Positions 1 to 7,400 of a stretch of DNA of 11,830 nt are shown in pieces. Source of the stretch: Spirogloea muscicola (Eukaryota; Streptophyta; Zygnematophyceae; Spirogloeales; Spirogloeaceae); contig WELB01000135.1 of NCBI GenBank assembly GCA_009602725.1, forward strand, positions 378,968-390,797, in the 5' to 3' direction. The position numbers and the translations under genes are program-made. Numbering within the stretch: the first letter of the stretch is position 1; each line of letters opens with the position of its first letter. The notes under the pieces are model-generated. The model was given only the letters and a program-made list of their open reading frames with translations, searched no databases and was not told where the DNA came from.

Positions 1-129
1 CCCCCCCCCAAACCAACTCCACTCCGTGGGGAACAAGTCTGGCCAGGACCAGTAGGCGAATGGCACAGCGCTGCTTGCTCTGTCTGATGGGCTGATTTCA
101 TGATCTGGGCTGCTGATGGCTCGGGACAG

Positions 130-927
130 CAGTCGGCAATGTCGCCTGACGGGCAGGCACAGGGGTACATATTCGCCGCGGCCAACCCTTCAAATCAGAC
201 ATCAGGACCCCCCTTCATGCCAATGCCCCTACAGTTTCCCAGGGGCCATGCTGCAGAAGGGATGCCAGACTTACCCAACCGCCTGAGGGAGGAGGGCGGA
301 GCCTTCATGTTCCCAGAAAGGCCGGGCCAGCCTGAGTGCCAATACTACCTGAGGACGGGCGACTGCAAGTACGGTGCGACTTGCCGCTTTCACCACCCGT
401 CCGACAGGGCCCTGCCCTCGCCGACCTGCGTCCTCAGCCCCATCGGCTTGCCGCTCCGCGAGGTATGACGAGAGGACCTCGAATCACCTCTGCTTGCATG
501 GAGGCCCGGCTGGGTACGTCTTAGCAAGGCCGCATTGACCCCTGCACAGGCTTTGCGCCCTGCGGGCTGGTCTGTCAAGGGTGCCTCTTCCTCTTGGCTG
601 GCATCGGTGCATGCGGCCAGTCCGGTGTCTCTTGCCCCTGTCAGGGGGCCCGCTGACTCGAAGCGTACTCGCGTGTCCCTCCCCACACAGGGCTCTCCTA
701 CATGTACATACTACAGCCGCTTCGGCATCTGCAAATACGGGCCCACCTGCCGATATGACCACCCGATGCACATCTCCCCAGCACCGGGACCCCCGCTGGC
801 CCCTGCGACTGCCACAGTCATGGGGGTGCACAGCTTCCAACACGCGTCCCCCGGGAGCCAGTGTGACCCCTCGATGCCCTCTGCAGAGGGCCTCATACAC
901 AGCGTCAGGGTTTCCAGCGGCACCTGA
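130..927 (+). CDS. CCCH zinc-finger protein, plant ZFN1-like, 3' part (partial gene)
   Basis: Two exons are visible, about 130-462 and 691-927 (stop TGA 925-927), joined in phase 0 across an intron at 463-690 (GTATGA donor, CCCACACAG acceptor). Each exon encodes one C-x8-C-x5-C-x3-H finger: 337-396 (C, C, C, H within [14 protein letters not shown] and CRFHHP) and 703-762 (within [13 protein letters not shown] and CRYDHP). The linker GLPLRE-GSP and the preceding [10 protein letters not shown] are typical of fingers four and five of plant ZFN proteins, which bind RNA or DNA through arrays of five such fingers. The first three fingers would lie left of the window. An in-frame stop at 85 means the visible exon starts after it, most likely at the AG at 128-129. 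An alternative is a short two-finger protein starting at the ATG at 100. After the last finger comes a low-complexity tail rich in Pro, Ala and Ser. Family is confident; the 5' boundary is not. Confidence 0.87.
463..690 (+). other. Intron of the CCCH zinc-finger gene
   Basis: This 228-nt intron has a GAG|GTATGA donor and a CCCTCCCCACACAG acceptor. It is phase 0 and falls exactly between the two finger modules, between the conserved GLPLR segment and the next finger. Removing it restores the continuous family pattern. Confidence 0.88.
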
Positions 928-1968
928 TACCGCCGCTCCACCAGCGGCTGGCGTGTGGGTTGTGCAGCCTGAGAGTCCACCCGTTCTGCTCAGGAGCCCT
1001 GGGCGGTGCTGGCCTTTGTTGGCCCCCGCCTGTCCGTGGAGTCCCTCCTCCCTCGTTCTCCCTTTTGCTCCCTATTCCCCCACGGCATGACTTGCGACAT
1101 TCACCAAGGCACCTGCTTGTCACAGAGACCACACAGGCAGCTGCGCCATGTTGCTTAGGCATCAGCAGGCAGACCCAGGCCAGCAAAGGAAGGGGGCCTT
1201 TGCTCGCCCTGCGGTTTCAGCTTGCCCTCCAGCACAGGAGTATATGGACACACGCCAACGCCCGCTGAGCATCTCTGCCAAGAGAGCCTGGCACATGCTG
1301 GATCTGCTCTAGAGTGAGAGGCTCGGGCCTCGGTCCTGTCATTTGGAAAGCATAGCTCTGAGGCCACGTTTACAGCACTCATCTTGTGGCCCCTTGCAGG
1401 CGGACATTATCATTCGTGAGCTGGGGGTGCTTGGCACCCCAGCAGACAGCGAGTTGCCAAAGCCCAGAACCCTTGCGACACAGCTTATACCCAATAACGA
1501 GACACCCTGATTTGCATCGGGGTCCAACAGCAGCTGCACTCCCACTGGTTCTCTGCGAGTAAGTTGATACTTGCAGAGGCTCTATTACTGTCTGATCTTG
1601 TAACGAACGTGGACAAGGCAAGGTTCGGTGCACTACAGTGCACTCTTGCTTCAAGTACCTGACTGCCCAGAAGGCTCCTGCAGCAAAATAGTGGTGCAGA
1701 CTCCAGCTCGCAGCTGGGTGCTTGCACTCGCCTGACCGTGCATCTCAACAGCTGCTCCCTGCCGGTGATAGCAGCGCCGCAAAGTCTGCTGGCCGGCAGC
1801 CTCGCCTTCAGTCCTGTCACAGTGCAGCTGACCAGACATGAGCCGAACTTTCTTGCCAGTCATGGAGAGCACATGGCACAAGCCGCGGTCTTTGGCAAGG
1901 GCATCCTGCCCGCGCGAGGGAAGGCAGGGGGAGCTTCTTCCTGGGATCGATCTGCCCCATCCCGTCTG
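928..1968. other. Gene-free stretch between convergent genes (presumed 3' UTRs)
   Basis: I see no recognisable protein, RNA gene or repeat here; the open frames are short and have no family features. The zinc-finger gene (plus) and MIC10 (minus) end towards each other across this stretch. A plus-strand TGTAA lies at 1599-1603 and a minus-strand TGTAA at 1374-1370. TGTAA is the usual green-algal polyadenylation signal, so both 3' UTRs could extend deep into the region. This is inference, since no transcript data are available. Confidence 0.4.
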
Positions 1969-1972
1969 TCAA

Positions 1973-2669
1973 CTACTGACTGACTGGTATGATGGGCGCT
2001 GCTGCCACACTGTTGGCCACACCCTCCCCATCCTGCAGCAGCATACGGCAGCTGGAGCGTGCTGAGTTGGAGCCAGCACCTGGAGAGATGGCTTCTCGTC
2101 GGCAGCTCCTTCCTCGGCGGGAGCGGTCAAGTAGTGCAGAGCCGGAGGTGGTGGCGGGGGTGGGTCCTTGGACGTGGAGATGGGGCCGGGTTGAGAGGAC
2201 GGAGCAGCGGCGGCCGCAGTGGAGAGCCCCTTGGATGAGCTGCCATCGAAGATGTGGGAGCAGTCGGTGTACGCCGAGCCGAGGCCGGCGCCGGCCCCGA
2301 ACGTCAGGCACGCCCACCTCGACGCGGGGGCGCCTGCAGGCAGCCGCAGGGCCCGGGGTGGTGAGCGCCAGCCGGCCGGGTCTGAGCAGAGGCAGCTCAG
2401 CGGGCGGCCACCGCCCGCGGATCCGGGTCTCGGCGCGTCTGCGGAGGGGCCGCCTGAGGGCTCCTCGGCTCCTCGGCCAGGCTGCGCGAGGCGGGCGAGG
2501 GCCGGGGCGGGGGGTATGGGCGTGGCTCACGGAAGAGGAGGAGGCCGGCGGCGAGGCCGGCGAGGGAGGCGTAGACGCCGCGGCGCAGCGTGAGGTCGAG
2601 GCAGGCGTCCCACTGCGCGTCCAGGGCCAGCTCGCGGGGGCGCCCGCCCGCGGAGCCGCCCGGCGCCAT
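1973..2669 (-). CDS. MIC10: MICOS complex subunit MIC10 with C-terminal extension
   Basis: MIC10 is a small hairpin protein of the mitochondrial inner membrane that oligomerises to bend cristae junctions. Exon 1 (2669-2531) begins at an ATG in a strong context (GCCGCCATGGC) and encodes the DAQWDACLDL motif and a first membrane segment with GLAAG (residues about 31-46). Exon 2 (from 2333) supplies RW-x6-GAGAGLGSAYTDC, the glycine-rich second segment (about 53-71), followed by SHIFDGSSSKG. This closely matches plant MIC10 (WDAC, LLFR-x-P, RWA, GAGxGxGSAYTDC). Two endings are possible. Reading straight on stops at TGA 1971-1969 (about 167 aa). Splicing a 47-nt intron (2079-2033) gives a third exon, 2032-1973, ending in TAG (about 150 aa); its tail looks more protein-like, so I use it here. 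Either way the protein is about twice the usual 75-110 residues, with a Pro/Ala/Ser-rich tail. The neighbour CPSF160 is head to head. Confidence 0.9.
2334..2530 (-). other. MIC10: Intron 1 of MIC10
   Basis: The 197-nt intron runs on the minus strand from donor TTCC|GTGAGC (2530) to acceptor CCTGCAG (2335-2334). Phase 1 on both sides gives Arg at the junction (LLLF-R-APASRW). It separates the two membrane segments, and joining them rebuilds the conserved MIC10 core, which supports both splice sites. Confidence 0.88.
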
Positions 2670-3534
2670 GGCGGCCACGGGCGGCTGGTGGTGGTGGCGA
2701 GGCGGTGATAGGGCAGTGGGAGGCTCCCTCGGGGTTGTTCACTTTCTTCTTTCTCCTTGTTTGGGCTGGCTTTGCCCAGCCCCTATCCTCATCAGTATCC
2801 TCAGTGGGCGAGCACCGTCTGGCTCTGGCCAGGGGACATACTTCCAGGAGCATAGCCTCTCCGACCTGCGCCGGCTTAGCAGGGGTTACTGAGTGGTTAG
2901 TAGCAGAAGAAAGTGCTCGCCCATTGAGAATAGGGGCTGGAACAACCAGCCCGAAAAAGAATGAACAGAGTACGAGAAGGGGGCCAGGGGAAGCGCTAAG
3001 TAACAGAAACAAAGCTGCTACGAGACACTCAGTAACCCCTGCTAAGCAGCCGCAGATCAGAGATGCTGGGCTCCTGGAAGTGGGTCCCCTGGCCAGAGCC
3101 AGAGGCAGCAGCGAGGGCTCTGCCGGCACGAAGGTGCAGCTGCTTTGTTTTTTCTTGTGTGCTTGTCATTTCTGCTGCTTCGCCTTAGGGCTTCGCCTGG
3201 CTTCCCCCCCCCGCTTCTTGTACTCTGTTCTTTCTTTTTTGGGCTGGCTGTTCCAGCCCATATTCTCAATGGGCGAGCCCTTCTTCTTCGTCTCCGCGGG
3301 TGGGGCTCCCACCCTTGGCCCGGCAGCCGCATTTGGCCTTGGCGGAAAGCAAGCGGCCGTGGCAAGGGCTAGTCGCGCGCAGTGGCCTCCTCCGCGTCTC
3401 ATGTTGCGCCTCGATCCCTCCGCCTCCCTCTGCTTCAGCTGGCCTCCACCGCCACTCTGCTGCCGTGCATTGCTTCCAGAGCTGGCCCTTCCCCCTCCGC
3501 CCGCACCTCGCCCGCCGCCGCCACGCCCCTGCTC
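2670..3534. promoter_or_regulatory. Divergent intergenic region between MIC10 and CPSF160
   Basis: MIC10 (minus, ATG 2669) and CPSF160 (plus, ATG 3535) are transcribed away from each other across 865 bases, which must hold both 5' leaders and both promoters or one shared bidirectional promoter. The part next to MIC10 is GC-rich. The middle (about 2763-3278) is the inverted-repeat cluster listed separately. The part from 3280 to 3534 is C-rich and pyrimidine-biased on the plus strand. I found no clear TATA box. Long open frames exist on both strands here, but they follow the repeats and show no protein family features. Confidence 0.55.
2763..3278. repeat. Nested inverted-repeat cluster (X-Y-X'-Z'-Y'-Z-X)
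   Basis: Three related modules recur in both orientations. Module X (GGGCTGG, short loop, CCAGCCC, then a segment ending GGGCGAGC) is at 2763-2815 (+, diverged), 2915-2952 (-) and 3241-3278 (+). The last two share an 18-nt exact reverse-complement match (2915-2932 and 3261-3278). Module Y is at 2819-2895 (+) and 3027-3102 (-), with exact complementary matches of 20 nt (2874-2893 with 3028-3047) and 19 nt (2819-2837 with 3084-3102). Module Z, which contains GTACTCTGTTC, is at about 2953-3025 (-) and about 3140-3240 (+). X itself forms a 7-bp stem. The order fits a plus-strand X-Y-Z-X array interrupted by an inverted X'-Z'-Y' unit. It is probably a non-autonomous mobile or foldback element; no transposase or target duplication was identified. 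Confidence 0.8.
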
Positions 3535-4479
3535 ATGAGCTACGCCGGCTTCCGCACCCTGCACGCCCCGACGGGCGTGGATGCCGCCGCCGCCGCCTTC
3601 CTCACCCACACTGCCCGCTCCCCTTCCCCCCTCCCGTGAGCCTCGCACCCGCTCCCCGCAGCTCCTCGCTGCTCCGCGGCCTCGCGCGGCTTGCTCTCTC
3701 GCTGACGCCCCCACCGGCCGCGAGCCGGTGCGGGTGCGCTCAGGGACAGCGGCTGGCCAGGCGCTCTGCCCTCGCCGGCAGCGGAGAGCTCGCCCCGAGT
3801 CCAAGTCACGCCATGGCCGCCTTCGCGCTCCGCTGAGGGGCCGCCCCATGGTAGCCTCCACATGCCCAGCCAGCCGCCCTGTCCGGAAGCCTCCCCCAGT
3901 CTCCTCAGACCATTTCCGAGACAGAGCAGCTTCTCATGACCTGCAAAGCTGCCAGCTCGGAGCAACCAGTAAACCCCATGCGCTTGCTGCTGCTTGCTAG
4001 GCGGTACTGTCTTGAAGGGAGACGAGGTGGGGCGCAGTCAGGTTCTTGACAAAGCTCAGCAGCTCCGTAAGTGCTGGTGGCGTTGTGTTGCAGTCGACCT
4101 GCCGCCAGACCTGGTCGTCGCCAAGGCCAACGTGCTGGAGATCTACAGGCTGTGCATGCAGCCGGGGTTGGGCTCCGCCGGAGCCGGCGACAAGGCGTTT
4201 CTGCAGCTCGTTTGCGAACACAGGTGCAGCCCTCACGATGAGCAGTGAAGAATGTATCAGCCACTCGCGTTCTCTCACTGGCCGCCCAATTGCTGAGCGC
4301 CTGGCTGGTGCTCCGGGGGCCAGGCTGCAGGAGAACATCGAAGGTTTGGCCGTTTTGGCTGGTCAGGGGGGAGGCAGAGGGCAGCGGTGCGGCAGGCGGG
4401 ACGCCCTACTGCTGGCCTTCCGCGAGGCCAAGATCTCTGTACTGGAGTTCGACGATGCGTCCCACGCCCTCCGCACCAT
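3535..4479 (+). other. CPSF160: CPSF160 exons 1-3 (map)
   Basis: Exon 1 is 3535-3635 and ends in phase 2 at a CCC|GTGAGC donor; the start is the only ATG giving the family N-terminus. Exon 2 ends at 4223 (CACAG|GTGCAG). Its start is unclear: the best-looking acceptor, GTTGTGTTGCAG (exon from 4094), is out of phase with exon 1, while the weaker GGGGCGCAG (exon from 4038) is in phase. The conserved part PPDLVVAKANVLEIY is certain. Exon 3 is 4324-4479; its acceptor GGGGGCCAG gives the continuous reading LVCEHRLQENIEGLAVL. Confidence 0.75.
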
Positions 4480-7400
4480 GCAAGCCTCCTGCCCCATTCT
4501 TGGCATCTGGCTTTGCATCAGCCGGACCGCGACTATCCCAACGCCACTCCTTGTCCAGGAAAGACCTGCCACTGCCTGTCCTGCCCAGACTCATGCAGCA
4601 TCGCGCTCTTGAGCTGCTGACAGGCACGTCTGCGTGTTGCTGCTCATTGCCTGACAGCTCTTTGCACTACTACGAAGGTGATGAGTGGCAGAGCCTCAAG
4701 CGAGGCCACGAGAGGTTCCCTCGAGGGCCGATCGCTCGCGCAGATCCGTTGGGACGGTGTGCAGCGGTCCTGCTCTTCCGGTGCCAGCTTGCGCTCTTCA
4801 GAGCTGCCAACCCGTCGCTTGGGCTCGGCCTCCTCCCTGGGGAAGAGGAGCCCGTAGGTGGAGGACAGGTGTCCTACATTGCGCACCTGCGAGACATGGG
4901 GATCCCGCACGTGCGGGACTTTGTCTTCTTGCATGGTGCGAGCCCCTGTCAAGCAGAGCCCCTGCCTGCCAGCATCAGCTGTGACATGTGCTCTGACGAC
5001 GCCTTCTAGCATGCGTCAGGATCACAGGAACTGCCTTCTTTTGCGAGCAGGGTACACAGAGCCGGTGGCGGCGGTCTTGTGGGAGGCTGAGCCGGCTTGG
5101 GCTGGAACCCTCCCGCTCTCCAAGCGCTCCAATGCGTCGCTCTCCGCCCTCAGCCTCAACACCTCCCTCCGCCAGCACCCCATCATCTGGTCCTTCTCCG
5201 TCAGTCAGGACTTCCTCCTCGTTCCTCCTGCCGAGCTTCTCAATTGGCTGCCCGACAAAGTCCGTTGAGATGCACTCCATGTCAAGCCCAGGCGCTCAAG
5301 AAGCTGCTGTCTTGTGTCTCTGCAGGGGTTGCCCTTTGATGTGTTCAGCGTGACCGCAGTCCCTCTTCCAGTGGGCGGTGTGCTAGTCCTGGGGACCAAC
5401 TCGGTGCACCACTGCAGTCAAGCCCAGCGGGTTCCTCTTGCAGTGAATGACTTTGGAAAAGGTCAGGAAGCCGAGGTGCCGAGGGCGTCTGTCACCATGG
5501 AGTTGGACGGTGCACAGGCAACGTGGCTGGCACCGCACGTCGCACTCCTCTCCACCAAGACCGGGGTTTTCTACCTTCTCTCCCTCATCTTCGATGGACG
5601 GTAGGACCCACTTGTCTGGCTTGCAGGCATCCAGTGCAGCGCTAGCAAGCCTTGGCTGCGACAGGGAGGACGGTGTGGTATGCTCAGCCTGATTGACATG
5701 GGGACGACACTGTGACAGGGCTGTTGTGCGTTTGGAACTGTCCGAGAGCCGAGCGTCCTCACTACCTTCATGCCTTGTCACCTTGGACGGGTCCTACGTC
5801 TTCCTGGGCAGTCGCCTTGGCGACAGCCTCCTTATCCAATATGCCCCGGCCCCTCACTTACCTCTCAGCGGCCAGCATCTGAGTGATGGGAACAAAGCAC
5901 TGCCGGACTTGGATGTGGTATGTTGCCTGGTCTCACCATGGTGCTCATGCTTGACTGTGTGGTGCAGCCTGAAGTCATGCCATCGCGTCAGCCTGATGAG
6001 GCTACGTCTTTTCGCACCTTGCAGGGTGGCCTCCTCTCACCTGCCAGTAAGAAGCGCCGTGTGTTACTGGAGGGCCAGGCGTCAATCAGTGCTGAGGAGG
6101 ATCTCCTTCTCTACTCGTCATCTCCTTTGGCCGATGGCCCAGCATCGTCCCATCTCCACCTGGACAGAAGTGGGAAGTTTGACTTTGCAGTGGTCGACTC
6201 GCTTCTCAATGTTGCTCCTCTGCGTGCCTTGGCGCATGGTGTGCGGTCTGCTACCGATGCGAGTGATGGGGGAGGGGAGGGGGCTTTGCAGGACAGCCAC
6301 GAGCTTGTGAGCTACTTCACTTGGCCCCTGGCCTTGCACCGTGCAACTTGGCCTTCTGTGCAGTGGCATGTACAGACTTCTGGGTCGTCCTTTGACCTGA
6401 GCAAGTTGGCACCGTTCGTCTGCAGCTGGCCTGTTCAGGCCATGGAAAGAATGGCAGTATATCTGTCCTCCACCGCTTCATCCAGCCTGAGGTCATATCG
6501 GAGGTAGGTCTCTCGTCCTGCCGCTTCTGATTGCAGACCGATGGCCCTCCTCATGAGCTGCCAATCTGGTTTTAGTCTGTCACAAAATAGAGGAATCAAG
6601 CCTTGGTCCTGTTGTCCTGAGGACTTGGCGCAAACCCGTGTAATTCAATCACCTGCAGGCTGCTGTTCCCAGTTGTCAAGCCATCTGGACGGTGTATCAC
6701 GAGGCAGATGACCGCCCGCCCCCTCTCGAGGAAGGTCCCACTGATGCACACCACGCGTACCTCATCATGAGCTTAGAGGACAGAACGATTGTGCTGGAGA
6801 CCAGGGAGGACTTAGCTGAGGTCACAGATGCAGTGGGGTATTTCAGCGAAGGCCCGACGGTCGCAGTAGGGAACTTCTTCGGCAGGAGAATGGTACTCCA
6901 GGTCTTCCGCAATGGTGTGCGGCTCCTTGATGGACCAAAGTTGGTCCAGGAGGTTGCTGTGTCAGGCGTGATGCGGGCTACAGTGCAGGACCCTTATGCT
7001 GTCCTCCAATTGGCGGATGGGAGGCTCCAGCTCGTCACTGCATGTGAGAGCTTGTGGATGCCAGGATGGAGCACAATCTGAATGCTGAGAACAATCACTG
7101 CCTGCGCTCTCTGTAGATACACAAGTCATGCGGGTTCCAGTCTGAGCAGGTTTCTTTGCACCTTTGCAGGTCGTCCAGCTCATGTCGTACGTCTGTCTGA
7201 CATTGACATCGGGCCAGCGAGGGCGACATGCTTCGCCCTTCACTGTGATCCAACGGAGACTGCATGGCTGGCAGCTGCTTGCAGTGCTAATGGGACGTCA
7301 GCAGGTGGAGGCAAGGGCGAGCCTAAGGACACAGTGCATCAGGGTTACTGCATACTATGTATGAGGGATGGGGCAATGGAGATCTTTGGTCTACCTGGCT

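Noticed and set aside
1339-1983. Several open frames of 70-110 residues between the zinc-finger gene and MIC10
   Set aside because: They overlap one another on both strands and show no domain, signal or membrane pattern.
1973-2530. A 185-residue Arg/Pro-rich open frame on the minus strand
   Set aside because: It is the wrong frame of MIC10 intron 1 and exon 2; only its last 19 residues may be real, as the alternative third exon.
2819-2895. Module Y as a possible tRNA or SINE A/B box
   Set aside because: No cloverleaf, no B-box-like GGTTCGAATCC sequence and no T-rich terminator could be found.
2527-3129. A 200-residue open frame on the minus strand across the repeat cluster
   Set aside because: It mostly translates the repeats (the same peptide-like phrases recur in frames on both strands) plus the GC-rich MIC10 exon 1 antiframe; no family features.
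2705-3538. A 277-residue open frame on the plus strand through the intergenic region
   Set aside because: It follows the repeat modules and ends in a Pro/Ala-rich low-complexity stretch; openness is explained by high GC content and the repeats.
3166-3861. A 231-residue Gly/Arg-rich open frame on the minus strand
   Set aside because: It is the antisense of the C-rich CPSF160 leader and exon 1; the composition is that of GC-rich DNA rather than a protein.
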